DNA from: Thalassolituus sp. UBA1087
GTDB taxonomy: Bacteria; Pseudomonadota; Gammaproteobacteria; Pseudomonadales; Oceanobacteraceae
Assembly (NCBI GenBank): GCA_002314145.1
Contig: DCCG01000042.1
Coordinates: 1-64,000 of the forward strand
Length of the DNA: 64,000 nt
Reading direction: 5' to 3'
The translations under genes were made by a program, and so were the position numbers. Positions 25,892 through 35,583 of the stretch are shown in pieces. How positions within the stretch are numbered: the first letter of the stretch is position 1; the number at the start of each line of letters is the position of its first letter. The notes under the pieces are model-generated. The model saw only the letters and a program-made list of their open reading frames with translations. It ran no database searches and was not told where the DNA came from.

Positions 25892-27664
25892 ATGTCTAAA
25901 ATCAGAACCATGTCATTTGATGCGATCGTGATTGGTGGCGGTGGCGCAGGTATGCGTGCTGCACTGCAACTGACCGAATCCGGTATCAAAACAGCATGTG
26001 TGACCAAGGTGTTTCCAACCCGTTCACACACCGTATCAGCCCAGGGCGGTATTACCTGTGCAATTGCCTCTGCGGATCCCAATGATGATTGGCGCTGGCA
26101 CATGTATGACACTGTAAAAGGTTCCGACTACATCGGTGACCAGGACGCCATTGAATATATGTGTTCAGTGGGTCCACAGGCGGTATTTGAACTGGATCAT
26201 ATGGGTCTGCCGTTCTCCCGTACGGAAGAAGGCCGTATCTATCAGCGTCCGTTTGGTGGCCAGTCAAAAGGCCCGGATAATCCGACTCAGGCGGCACGTA
26301 CCTGTGCTGCGGCGGACCGTACCGGTCACGCACTGCTGCATGCCCTGTATCAGGGTAACCTGAAAGGCGGTACTACCTTCCTGAATGAATGGTACGCCGT
26401 TGATCTGGTGAAAAACGAACAGGGCCAGGTGGCTGGTGTTATCGCTATCGATATCGAGTCCGGCGAGACTGTATACATCAAAGCCAAAGCAACTGTTCTG
26501 GCAACCGGCGGTGCCGGCCGGATTTATCAGTCCACAACCAACGCTCTGATTAACACTGGTGACGGTGTTGGTATGGCGATCCGTGCCGGCGTGCCGATGC
26601 AGGATATGGAAATGTGGCAGTTCCACCCAACCGGTATTGCCGGCGCGGGCGTTCTGGTAACAGAAGGCTGTCGTGGTGAAGGTGGTTACCTGATCAACAA
26701 AGACGGTGAACGTTTCATGGAACGCTATGCGCCTAACGCCAAAGACCTTGCCGGTCGTGACGTGGTGGCCCGTTCTATGGTGCTGGAAATCCTCGAAGGC
26801 CGTGGCTGTGGTGAAGACGCTGACCACGTATTCCTGAAGCTGGATCACCTGGGTGAAGAAACCCTGAACGCCAAGCTGCCGGGTATTCTGGATCTGTCCC
26901 GTACCTTCGCACACGCTGATCCGGTTAAAGAGCCGATTCCGGTTGTTCCGACCTGTCACTACATGATGGGTGGTATTCCGACCAACATCGGTGGTCAGGC
27001 GCTGACGCAGGATGAAAACGGCAACGACGTTGTGGTTGAAGGCCTGTATGCAGCCGGCGAAATCGCCTGTGTGTCTGTGCATGGTGCTAACCGTCTGGGC
27101 GGTAACTCACTGCTCGACCTGGTGGTATTCGGCCGTGCAGTGGGTCTGCAGGTTGAACAGAGCTTCCGTGAAGGTTTTGACTTTGTCTCACCAACGGACG
27201 CTGACATTGAACGCGCCATGGGTCGTCTGAATCGCCTGAACAACGCCACAAGCGGTGAGAAGGTGGCCGAGGTACGTGCAGAACTGCAGAAAACGATGCA
27301 GCTGTACTTTGGTGTATTCCGCGAAGGGCCGAGCATGGAGAAAGGTCTGGAACTGCTGAAAGAAATTGGTGAGCGTGTGAAAAACACCGTTCTCGATGAC
27401 AAAAGCGGTCCATTCAATACGGCACGTATCGAAGCGCTGGAGCTGGATAACCTGTTTGAAACAGCTTATGCAACCGCTGTGGCTGCGATTGAGCGTAAAG
27501 AGTCCCGCGGTGCACACGCCCGTAACGACTTTACCGAACGAGACGATGAGAACTGGCTGTGCCACTCATTGTACTTCCCGGAAACCAAAACCATCGGAAA
27601 ACGCGCGGTTAACTTTGCTCCAAAAACCATGGAAGCATTCCCGCCGAAAATCCGTACATACTAA
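25892..27664 (+). CDS. sdhA: Succinate dehydrogenase flavoprotein subunit
   Basis: 590-residue catalytic subunit that oxidises succinate to fumarate with covalent FAD. Seen: FAD-binding IVIGGGGAGMRAALQL, the FAD-linked histidine in RSHTVSAQGGI, active-site arginines in the GRDVVARSMV and HGANRLGGNSLLD regions. Starts 4 bases after the sdhD stop. Full length for the family. Confidence 0.97.
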   Translation: MSKIRTMSFDAIVIGGGGAGMRAALQLTESGIKTACVTKVFPTRSHTVSAQGGITCAIASADPNDDWRWHMYDTVKGSDYIGDQDAIEYMCSVGPQAVFELDHMGLPFSRTEEGRIYQRPFGGQSKGPDNPTQAARTCAAADRTGHALLHALYQGNLKGGTTFLNEWYAVDLVKNEQGQVAGVIAIDIESGETVYIKAKATVLATGGAGRIYQSTTNALINTGDGVGMAIRAGVPMQDMEMWQFHPTGIAGAGVLVTEGCRGEGGYLINKDGERFMERYAPNAKDLAGRDVVARSMVLEILEGRGCGEDADHVFLKLDHLGEETLNAKLPGILDLSRTFAHADPVKEPIPVVPTCHYMMGGIPTNIGGQALTQDENGNDVVVEGLYAAGEIACVSVHGANRLGGNSLLDLVVFGRAVGLQVEQSFREGFDFVSPTDADIERAMGRLNRLNNATSGEKVAEVRAELQKTMQLYFGVFREGPSMEKGLELLKEIGERVKNTVLDDKSGPFNTARIEALELDNLFETAYATAVAAIERKESRGAHARNDFTERDDENWLCHSLYFPETKTIGKRAVNFAPKTMEAFPPKIRTY

Positions 27665-27679
27665 CAGGGGAGTATTACA

Positions 27680-28390
27680 ATGCTGGTGAGTATATATCGC
27701 TATAACCCTGAGACAGACGAAGCGCCTTATATGAAGGACTACGACATTACGATTCCTGGTAATAAGGACGTAATGGTTCTCGACGTGCTGGCTCTGGTGA
27801 AAGAACAGGATCCGACTCTGGCTTTCCGCCGCTCCTGCCGTGAAGGGGTGTGTGGTTCAGATGGTATGAGCATCAACGGCAAAAATGGCCTGGCTTGCAT
27901 CACACCTATTTCTGAGGCAACTAAGGGCAAAATGGACAAGCTGGTGCTGCGTCCTCTGCCTGGTCTGCCAGTGATCCGCGACCTCGTTATCGACATGTCG
28001 CTGTTCTATAAGCAGTATGAGAAAATTAAGCCTTACCTGGTGAACGATACGCCGGCGCCGGCGATCGAACGTCTGCAGACGCCGGAAGACCGGGCGAAAC
28101 TGGATGGCCTGTATGAGTGTATTCTCTGTGCATGCTGTTCAACTGCCTGTCCGTCGTTCTGGTGGAACCCGGATAAGTTTGTCGGACCGTCCGGTCTGCT
28201 GCAGGCTTACCGTTTCCTGGCAGACAGCCGTGATACCCAGACACAGGAACGATTGGCGGAATTGAGCGATCCATTCAGCGTCTTTCGTTGCCGTGGGATC
28301 ATGAATTGTGTCAATGTGTGCCCGAAAGGATTAAATCCGACGCGTGCGATTGGTCACATCCGTAATATGCTGCTGAATCAGCAGGTATAA
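27680..28390 (+). CDS. sdhB: Succinate dehydrogenase iron-sulfur subunit
   Basis: 236-residue subunit carrying electrons from FAD to quinone. The [2Fe-2S] cysteines are in CREGVCGSDGM, the [4Fe-4S] and [3Fe-4S] ligands in CILCACCSTACPSFWW and CRGIMNCVNVCPKG. A strong AGGGGAG site precedes the ATG. Last gene of sdhCDAB before the sucA leader. Confidence 0.97.
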   Translation: MLVSIYRYNPETDEAPYMKDYDITIPGNKDVMVLDVLALVKEQDPTLAFRRSCREGVCGSDGMSINGKNGLACITPISEATKGKMDKLVLRPLPGLPVIRDLVIDMSLFYKQYEKIKPYLVNDTPAPAIERLQTPEDRAKLDGLYECILCACCSTACPSFWWNPDKFVGPSGLLQAYRFLADSRDTQTQERLAELSDPFSVFRCRGIMNCVNVCPKGLNPTRAIGHIRNMLLNQQV

Positions 28391-28422
28391 CAGCGGAACA
28401 TACTGTCCACCGACGGTATTAG

Positions 28423-28456
28423 ACGTAAGTGGGCTGGACATACAGCCCACTTACGT
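28423..28456 (+). terminator. Perfect 14-bp hairpin between sdhB and sucA
   Basis: ACGTAAGTGGGCTG / CAGCCCACTTACGT with a 6-base loop, followed by TAACAATTTTTC. It could terminate or attenuate sdhCDAB transcripts or serve as an RNA processing site before sucA. The remainder of the 268-base gap looks like a leader without a gene; I could not fix a promoter. Confidence 0.6.
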
Positions 28457-28658
28457 TAACAATTTTTCAAAAATAGAGCTCAAAAAGCTTTATTTTTAAC
28501 TAAGCTAGATTTTTAGTTGAGGGTACGGGGAATTCCCGGTTCACCTCAGAGGCCTTGCGATCTATCCGGTCGGCCCTCTAACTCGCGTAGCGCTAGAGTC
28601 GGTGCAACTACTCTGTGGGTGATTTCCCTCGTTTTCTACCAAAACAGGGTGGTCGTAC

Positions 28659-31496
28659 ATGCACGAGCAGACAATGGAGCAACTATGGAGCACCTCCCAG
28701 CTCGACGGGGGTAATGTTGCTTATATCGAAGAACTCTTCGAAACCTACCTTAGAGATCCTAATGAGGTACCGGAAGAGTGGCGGAACTATTTTGATAAGT
28801 TACCGCGCGTCGATGAGAATATATCGACTGATACCCCTCATAAGCCCATTCGGGAACAGTTTCTTCTTCTTTCCAAAAATCAACACCGATCCCGCCCGGT
28901 TTCTCAGGGGGCAGTGAGCTCAGATCACGAGCGCAAGCAGATACAGGTTCTGTTGCTGATTCACGCCTTCCGTGGCCGTGGGCACCAGCATGCGAAGCTG
29001 GACCCGCTGGGGCTGATGGAACGCGAAAGCGTGCCGGATCTTGATCTTGCCTTTCATGGCCTTTCCCGTGCTGATCTGGATACCCAGTTTCAGACCGGTT
29101 CCCTGTTTATTGGCCAGGAACAGGCAACACTGAAAGAGATTATGGACGCACTGGAAACCACGTATTGTGGTTCCGTTGGTGCTGAGTACATGCACATCGT
29201 AAACAGTGCTGAGCAGCGCTGGTTCCAGCAACGTCTGGAAAGTGTCCGTGCCCACCCGAAATTTGGCTCCGAAGTGAAGATGCACCTGCTCGAGCGTCTG
29301 ACTGCTGCGGAAGGCCTGGAAAAATACCTCGGTTCCCGTTATCCGGGTGTGAAGCGTTTCGGTCTGGAAGGGGGCGAAAGTCTGATCCCGCTGATGGATG
29401 AGCTGATCCAGCGCAGCGGTACTTACGGTGCCAAAGAAATTGTTATCGGTATGGCGCACCGTGGTCGTCTGAATACCCTGATCAACACGCTGGGTAAAAA
29501 GACCTCCGATCTGTTTGACGAATTCGACGGTAAAGCCAAATACGTGTCTCACGGTGACGTGAAATACCACCAGGGTTTCTCATCCAACGTGATGACCTCC
29601 GGTGGCGAAGTGCACCTGGCGCTGGCATTTAACCCGTCTCACCTGGAAATTGTATCCCCTGTGGTGGAAGGTTCCGTGCGGGCCCGTCAGGACCGCCGCG
29701 ATGACAGCTCGGGTGAAAAAGTGGTGCCTGTGAGCATTCACGGTGACTCAGCGTTTGCCGGTCAGGGTGTGGTTATGGAAACCTTCCAGATGTCACAGAC
29801 CCGGGCCTACAAAACCGGTGGTACGGTTCACATCGTGATCAATAACCAGGTAGGTTTCACCACCTCCAAACGTGACGATACCCGTTCCACGGAATACTGC
29901 ACTGACGTCGCCAAGATGATCGAAGCACCGATTCTGCACGTGAACGGTGATGATCCGGAAGCGGTACTGTTTGTTACTCAGCTGGCCGTGGATTATCGCA
30001 ACGAGTTCAAGAAAGACGTGGTGATCGATCTGGTGTGTTACCGCCGTCGCGGCCATAACGAGGCCGACGAGCCATCCGGTACACAACCGCTGATGTACGC
30101 AGCGATCAAAAAGCAGAAAACCACCCGCGAGCTTTACGCTGCCCGTCTGATCGAAGAAGGCATTCTCGACGCAGACGCTGCCAAGCAGCTGGAAGAAGAC
30201 TACCGTCAGGATCTGGACAACGGTAACCATGTTGCCAAGAGTCTGGTGAAAGAGCCCAATAAAGAGCTGTTCGTCGACTGGACGCCTTATCTGGGCCATG
30301 AGTGGACAGCCAAGTCCGATACCTCATTTGATCTGAAACGTCTGCAGGAACTGGCTGCCCAGATGCAGGAAGTTCCTGAAGGTTTCTCGGTACAGCGTCA
30401 GACCGGCAAAATCCTGCAGGACCGCAGCCGTATGGCCGCCGGAGCCAACCCGATCAACTGGGGCTTCGCTGAAACCATGGCCTATGCCACGCTGCTGGAT
30501 CAGGGGTATCAGGTTCGTCTGACCGGGCAGGACGTTGGGCGCGGGACCTTCTCTCACCGCCATGCGGTGCTGCACAATCAGAAAGACGGTTCCCGTTATA
30601 TTCCGCTGCAGCACGTCCGTGAAGATCAGCCGGAGTTCGATATTTACGACTCGCTGCTGTCTGAAGAAGCTGTGCTGGCATTTGAATATGGTTATGCCAC
30701 AACGACCCCTGGCGCGCTGGTGATCTGGGAAGCCCAGTTCGGTGACTTCGCCAACGGTGCACAGGTGGTGTTTGACCAGTTTATTTCTTCCGGTGAGCAC
30801 AAGTGGGGCCGTCTGTGCGGTCTGACGATGCTGCTGCCACACGGCTACGAAGGCCAGGGGCCGGAACACTCCTCAGCGCGTCTGGAGCGTTATCTGCAAC
30901 TGTGTGCTGAGCACAATGTTCAGATCTGTGTGCCATCGACGCCTGCGCAGGTGTATCACATGCTGCGCCGTCAGGTGATCCGTCCACTGCGTAAGCCACT
31001 GGTGGTGATGTCTCCGAAGAGTCTGCTGCGTCACAAGCTGGCGACCAGCACGCTGGAAGAACTGGCGGATGGCAGCTTCCAGACCGTTATTGATGAGATG
31101 GATGAACTGAATCCGGAAAAAGTACGTCGCGTACTTATGTGTGCCGGTAAGGTTTATTACGATCTGCTGGAACGTCGCCGCGCAGAAGAAATCGACGATA
31201 TTGCTATCGTACGTATTGAACAGCTGTATCCGTTCCCGGCCGATGACCTGACCGACGTTCTGAAGAAATTCACGAACCTTAAAGAGGTTTATTGGGTCCA
31301 GGAAGAGCCTATGAATATGGGCGCCTGGTACAGCAGTCAGCACCATATGCGTCGTGCACTGCAGGAAATTAATCCTGAACTGCACCTGGAATACGCCGGA
31401 CGTGATGCATCGGCTTCACCGGCGGCAGGCTATATGGCGCTGCACTTACAACAGCAAGAACAACTGATACGAGACGCTCTGGGTTTGCAGGGCTAG
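28659..31496 (+). CDS. sucA: 2-oxoglutarate dehydrogenase E1 component
   Basis: 945-residue thiamine-diphosphate enzyme that decarboxylates 2-oxoglutarate and passes the succinyl group to the SucB lipoyl arm. Motifs include MAHRGRLNTL, GDSAFAGQGVVMETFQMS and VINNQVGFTT in the cofactor region and the C-terminal transketolase-like domain. The N-terminus has the short E2-binding segment typical of SucA (LWSTSQLDGGNVAYIEELFE). Full length. Confidence 0.97.
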   Translation: MHEQTMEQLWSTSQLDGGNVAYIEELFETYLRDPNEVPEEWRNYFDKLPRVDENISTDTPHKPIREQFLLLSKNQHRSRPVSQGAVSSDHERKQIQVLLLIHAFRGRGHQHAKLDPLGLMERESVPDLDLAFHGLSRADLDTQFQTGSLFIGQEQATLKEIMDALETTYCGSVGAEYMHIVNSAEQRWFQQRLESVRAHPKFGSEVKMHLLERLTAAEGLEKYLGSRYPGVKRFGLEGGESLIPLMDELIQRSGTYGAKEIVIGMAHRGRLNTLINTLGKKTSDLFDEFDGKAKYVSHGDVKYHQGFSSNVMTSGGEVHLALAFNPSHLEIVSPVVEGSVRARQDRRDDSSGEKVVPVSIHGDSAFAGQGVVMETFQMSQTRAYKTGGTVHIVINNQVGFTTSKRDDTRSTEYCTDVAKMIEAPILHVNGDDPEAVLFVTQLAVDYRNEFKKDVVIDLVCYRRRGHNEADEPSGTQPLMYAAIKKQKTTRELYAARLIEEGILDADAAKQLEEDYRQDLDNGNHVAKSLVKEPNKELFVDWTPYLGHEWTAKSDTSFDLKRLQELAAQMQEVPEGFSVQRQTGKILQDRSRMAAGANPINWGFAETMAYATLLDQGYQVRLTGQDVGRGTFSHRHAVLHNQKDGSRYIPLQHVREDQPEFDIYDSLLSEEAVLAFEYGYATTTPGALVIWEAQFGDFANGAQVVFDQFISSGEHKWGRLCGLTMLLPHGYEGQGPEHSSARLERYLQLCAEHNVQICVPSTPAQVYHMLRRQVIRPLRKPLVVMSPKSLLRHKLATSTLEELADGSFQTVIDEMDELNPEKVRRVLMCAGKVYYDLLERRRAEEIDDIAIVRIEQLYPFPADDLTDVLKKFTNLKEVYWVQEEPMNMGAWYSSQHHMRRALQEINPELHLEYAGRDASASPAAGYMALHLQQQEQLIRDALGLQG

Positions 31497-31528
31497 GTAA
31501 CCGCAGGAATATCTAAGGAAAATATGTA

Positions 31529-32746
31529 ATGAGCATCGAAATTAAGGCACCCACTTTTCCTGAATCTGTAGCCGACGGCACAGTGGCGACCTGGCACAAA
31601 AAGCCAGGTGAGCCTGTCGAACGTGATGAGCTTATCGTTGATATCGAAACCGATAAGGTCGTGCTGGAAGTTGTGGCCCCTGCTAATGGCAGTATTAAAA
31701 ACATCCTCAAAGATGAGGGTGAAGTGGTTTTAAGTGACGAAGTCCTCGCCGTATTTGAAGAAGGTGAAGTGTCTGCGTCTCCGGCCAAAGAAGAAGAGAA
31801 ACCGGCTGAGCCGGCAGCGGAAGAAAGCTCTTCTGCGGATGACAGTGATGCCGTAGCCGGTCCGGCTGCGCGTAAACTGGCGGACGAAAAAGGCATTAAC
31901 CTGGCCGATGTTAAAGGCACCGGTAAAGGTGGTCGTGTCACCAAAGAAGACGTACAGAACCATGTTAAGTCGTCTTCCTCGTCTGCACCGGCCGCATCGT
32001 CTTCTGCAGCACCGGCACCGGCCGCGGCACCAATGCCAGCAGGTGAACGCATTGAAAAACGCGTACCTATGACCCGTCTGCGTGCCACCATCGCCAAGCG
32101 CCTGGTGGATGCACAGCAGAACGCTGCCATGCTGACAACCTACAATGAAGTCAACATGAAGCCGGTTATGGATCTGCGTAAGCAGTACAAAGACCAGTTT
32201 GAAAAAGCCCACGGTGTGAAACTGGGCTTTATGTCTTTCTTTGTGAAAGCAGCCACCGAAGCGCTGAAACGTTTCCCGGCGGTGAATGCGTCACTGGATG
32301 GCAATGATATGGTGTACCACGGTTATCAGGACGTCGGTGTTGCCGTGTCTACAGAACGTGGTCTGGTTGTACCTATCCTGCGTGATACTGACAGCATGGG
32401 TCTGGCAGAAATCGAAAGCACCATTGGTGATTACGCCAAACGTGGCCGTGACGGCAAACTGGGTATTGAAGACATGCAGGGCGGTACCTTCACCATTACC
32501 AACGGTGGTATCTTTGGTTCCCTGATGTCCACTCCGATCCTGAACCCACCGCAGACCGCCATTATGGGGATGCACAAAATTCAGGAACGTCCGATGGCAG
32601 TGAATGGTGAAGTGGTGATTCTGCCAATGATGTACCTCGCACTGTCATATGACCACCGTATGATCGATGGTAAAGAAGCTGTGCAGTTCCTCGTAACTAT
32701 CAAAGAGCTGCTGGAAGATCCGGCCCGTATGCTGCTGGATATTTAA
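31529..32746 (+). CDS. sucB: Dihydrolipoyl succinyltransferase (E2)
   Basis: 405-residue core of the 2-oxoglutarate dehydrogenase complex. Domain order: lipoyl domain with DIETDKVVLEV (lipoylated Lys near residue 43), acidic and serine-rich linker, E1/E3-binding domain (GPAARKLADEKGINLADVKG), Ser/Ala/Pro linker, and catalytic domain ending with LSYDHRMIDGKEA (His and Asp of the active site). Follows sucA by 32 bases. Confidence 0.97.
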   Translation: MSIEIKAPTFPESVADGTVATWHKKPGEPVERDELIVDIETDKVVLEVVAPANGSIKNILKDEGEVVLSDEVLAVFEEGEVSASPAKEEEKPAEPAAEESSSADDSDAVAGPAARKLADEKGINLADVKGTGKGGRVTKEDVQNHVKSSSSSAPAASSSAAPAPAAAPMPAGERIEKRVPMTRLRATIAKRLVDAQQNAAMLTTYNEVNMKPVMDLRKQYKDQFEKAHGVKLGFMSFFVKAATEALKRFPAVNASLDGNDMVYHGYQDVGVAVSTERGLVVPILRDTDSMGLAEIESTIGDYAKRGRDGKLGIEDMQGGTFTITNGGIFGSLMSTPILNPPQTAIMGMHKIQERPMAVNGEVVILPMMYLALSYDHRMIDGKEAVQFLVTIKELLEDPARMLLDI

Positions 32747-32770
32747 ACCGGATAGTAAAAAGGAAAAGAG

Positions 32771-34213
32771 ATGAGTAATAAGTTTGATGTCGTCGTCATT
32801 GGCGGCGGTCCTGGTGGTTATGTAGCCGCTATCCGTAGTGCACAACTGGGTCTGAAAACAGCCTGTGTTGAAAAATGGATTAACAAAGACGGTAAAGCCG
32901 TATTCGGTGGTACCTGTCTGAATGTTGGCTGTATTCCATCCAAAGCGCTGCTGGATACTTCGCACCGCTACGAGGAAGCCAAAGAAAAATTCGACGTGCA
33001 CGGCATCACTACCGGTGATGTATCCATCGATATCGGTGCGATGCTGAAGCGTAAAGATCAGATCGTTAAAAACCTGACCGGTGGGGTAGCTACGCTGCTG
33101 AAAGCCAACGGGGTTACTACCTTTGAGGGTACCGGTAAAGTACTGGCCGGCAAACAGATTGAGTTCACCAATCACTCCGGTAAAACAGAAACACTGGAAG
33201 CGGAAAACATTATTATCGCTACCGGTTCTGTGCCATTTAACATTCCGCCGGCGCCGCTGACTGACGACGTGATCGTTGACTCTACCGGCGCACTGGAATT
33301 CTCCGAAGTGCCGAAACGTCTGGGCGTTATCGGTGCCGGTGTTATCGGTCTGGAACTGGGCAGTGTCTGGGGACGTCTGGGCTCTGAAGTTGTGGTTCTG
33401 GAAGCTCAGGATAAATTCCTGCACACCGTGGATCAGGCAGCGGCCAAAGAAGCACAGAAACTGTTCACTAAGCAGGGCATGGATATCCGTCTGAACGCCC
33501 GAGTGACCGGTACTGAAGTCAAAGGCAAGCAGGTGACTGTGACTTATCAGGATGCTGACGGTGAGAAAACCGAAGTGTTCGATAAGCTGATTGTGGCTGT
33601 TGGCCGTCGTCCGTACACCGAAGGTCTGCTGTCCGGTGACAGCGGCGTGGAAATGGATGAGCGTGGCTTTATTCACGTAGACGACACCTGCCGCACCGAT
33701 GCTCCCGGCATCTGGGCCATCGGCGATGTGGTTCGCGGACCTATGCTGGCACACAAAGCATCTGAAGAAGGTGTAATGGTTGCTGAGCGTATTGCCGGCC
33801 ACAAAGCACAGGTGAACTATGACGTGATTCCATCGGTTATTTACACCCATCCGGAAATTGCGTCCGTGGGCAAAACCGAAGAAGAGCTGAAATCAGAAGG
33901 TGCGTCATACAATGCCGGTATGTTCCCGTTTGCTGCTATTGGCCGTGCCATGGCATCCGGTGAAACCGATGGTTTTGTAAAAATTCTGGCCGATGCTGAT
34001 AACGACCGTATTCTGGGGGCCACCGTGATCGGGCCTGCAGCCGGTGATCTGTGTCAGCAGATTGTGATCGCCATGGAGTTTGGTTCCACGGCAGAAGATG
34101 TGGGCATGATGGTGTTCTCGCACCCAACCGTATCCGAAGCTGTGCATGAAGCTGCGCTGGCGGTGAACAATGCCGCGATTCACAAAGTGAACCGTAAGCC
34201 GAAGAAAAAATAA
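32771..34213 (+). CDS. lpd: Dihydrolipoyl dehydrogenase (E3)
   Basis: 480-residue flavoprotein that reoxidises the lipoyl arm with NAD. The redox-active disulfide is in GGTCLNVGCIPSKALL, the NAD-binding motif in IGAGVIGLELG, and the catalytic His-Glu in HPTVSEAVHEA. A dedicated E3 between sucB and sucC matches the Pseudomonas arrangement (lpdG), so it probably serves the 2-oxoglutarate complex first. Confidence 0.96.
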   Translation: MSNKFDVVVIGGGPGGYVAAIRSAQLGLKTACVEKWINKDGKAVFGGTCLNVGCIPSKALLDTSHRYEEAKEKFDVHGITTGDVSIDIGAMLKRKDQIVKNLTGGVATLLKANGVTTFEGTGKVLAGKQIEFTNHSGKTETLEAENIIIATGSVPFNIPPAPLTDDVIVDSTGALEFSEVPKRLGVIGAGVIGLELGSVWGRLGSEVVVLEAQDKFLHTVDQAAAKEAQKLFTKQGMDIRLNARVTGTEVKGKQVTVTYQDADGEKTEVFDKLIVAVGRRPYTEGLLSGDSGVEMDERGFIHVDDTCRTDAPGIWAIGDVVRGPMLAHKASEEGVMVAERIAGHKAQVNYDVIPSVIYTHPEIASVGKTEEELKSEGASYNAGMFPFAAIGRAMASGETDGFVKILADADNDRILGATVIGPAAGDLCQQIVIAMEFGSTAEDVGMMVFSHPTVSEAVHEAALAVNNAAIHKVNRKPKKK

Positions 34214-34285
34214 GTTTGGGGTCTGCTGACTGTACCGCGGTTATATTTACAGCGGTGGTATATTCAGCACAGGCTCTGGTTAAAC

Positions 34286-34305
34286 TGGCCCGGGTTTCCG
34301 GGCCA
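34286..34305 (+). terminator. Hairpin between lpd and sucC
   Basis: TGGCCCGG / CCGGGCCA, 8-bp stem with 4-base loop, followed by TTGTTT. It may cause partial termination, separating sucCD levels from sucAB-lpd. The 203-base gap contains no gene. Confidence 0.5.
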
Positions 34306-34416
34306 TTGTTTATGGCCGTATTCTGGTACTTCCTGGTGCCACCGACACAATCGGTTATACGGTTAACTGAGGCGGCCGGGTCAACCCCGGCATAAAACAA
34401 AGACAGGACGAAAGCG

Positions 34417-35580
34417 ATGAACCTTCACGAATATCAGGGTAAACAGCTTTTTGCTCAGTATGGACTGCCAGTATCCGAGGGTGTGGCAGCCAAAACTGCA
34501 GACGAAGCTGTAGCTGCAGCGGACACCATTGGTGGTGACCGTTGGGTAGTAAAAGCACAGGTGCACGCCGGTGGCCGCGGTAAAGCGGGCGGTGTGAAGC
34601 TGGTTTCTTCCAAAGACGAAATCAAAGCCTTTGCTGAACAGTGGCTGGGTAAAAATCTGGTAACTTACCAGACTGACGAAAATGGCCAGCCAGTAAGCCG
34701 TATTCTGGTGGAAACCTGCACCGATATCGCTAACGAGCTGTATCTGGGTGCGGTAGTAGACCGTTCCAGCCGTCGCGTTGTTTTCATGGCGTCTACAGAA
34801 GGCGGTGTGGAAATTGAAAAAGTGGCCGAAGAAACGCCGGAAAAAATTCTCAAGGCAACCATTGATCCGCTGACCGGTGCTCAGCCGTATCAGGGCCGTG
34901 AAATGGCGTTCAAACTGGGTCTGGAAGGCGATCAGATCAAACAGTTCACCAAGATCTTCCTGGGTCTGGCTAAACTGTTCGAAGAAAAAGATCTGGCGCT
35001 GATCGAAATCAACCCGCTGGTCATCAAAGAAGACGGTGATCTGCACTGTCTGGATGCCAAAATCGGTGTGGACGGTAACTCTGTATACCGCCATAAAGAT
35101 CTGCAGGAAATGAACGATCCTTCACAGGAAGATGCCCGTGAAGCGGAAGCAGCAGAATGGGATCTTAACTATGTTGCACTCGACGGCAGCATTGGTTGTA
35201 TGGTTAACGGCGCTGGCCTGGCTATGGGTACCATGGACATGGTAGCGCTGCACGGTGGCTTCCCGGCTAACTTCCTTGACGTGGGTGGCGGTGCGACCAA
35301 AGAGCGTGTTGCGCATGCCTTTAAACTGATTCTTTCTGACGACAAAGTGAAAGCCGTACTGGTGAACATCTTTGGCGGTATCGTACGCTGCGACATGATT
35401 GCAGAAGGTATTATCGGTGCTGTGAAAGAAGTGGGTGTGAACGTTCCTGTGGTTGTACGTCTGGAAGGTACCAACGCCGATCTGGGCAAGAAGGTTCTGG
35501 ATGAGTCCGGCCTCGACATCATCGCGGCTGAAAGTTTAACAGACGCTGCAGTACAGGCAGTTAAGGCAGCGGGGAACTAA
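34417..35580 (+). CDS. sucC: Succinyl-CoA synthetase beta subunit
   Basis: 387-residue ADP-forming subunit with an N-terminal ATP-grasp domain (MNLHEYQGKQLFAQYGLP; VHAGGRGKAGGVK) and a C-terminal CoA-ligase domain (NIFGGIVRCDMIAEGI). Catalyses substrate-level phosphorylation with SucD. It is 3 bases from sucD, so the two are co-translated in effect. Confidence 0.97.
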   Translation: MNLHEYQGKQLFAQYGLPVSEGVAAKTADEAVAAADTIGGDRWVVKAQVHAGGRGKAGGVKLVSSKDEIKAFAEQWLGKNLVTYQTDENGQPVSRILVETCTDIANELYLGAVVDRSSRRVVFMASTEGGVEIEKVAEETPEKILKATIDPLTGAQPYQGREMAFKLGLEGDQIKQFTKIFLGLAKLFEEKDLALIEINPLVIKEDGDLHCLDAKIGVDGNSVYRHKDLQEMNDPSQEDAREAEAAEWDLNYVALDGSIGCMVNGAGLAMGTMDMVALHGGFPANFLDVGGGATKERVAHAFKLILSDDKVKAVLVNIFGGIVRCDMIAEGIIGAVKEVGVNVPVVVRLEGTNADLGKKVLDESGLDIIAAESLTDAAVQAVKAAGN

Positions 35581-35583
35581 GAC

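Noticed and set aside
26264..27082. A 272-codon frame antisense to sdhA
   Set aside because: Opposite sdhA; histidine- and threonine-rich sequence with no family features.
32645..33850. A 401-codon open frame antisense to lpd
   Set aside because: It lies wholly opposite a clearly identified gene and the translation lacks domain-like patterns; open antisense frames are common in genes with this codon bias.
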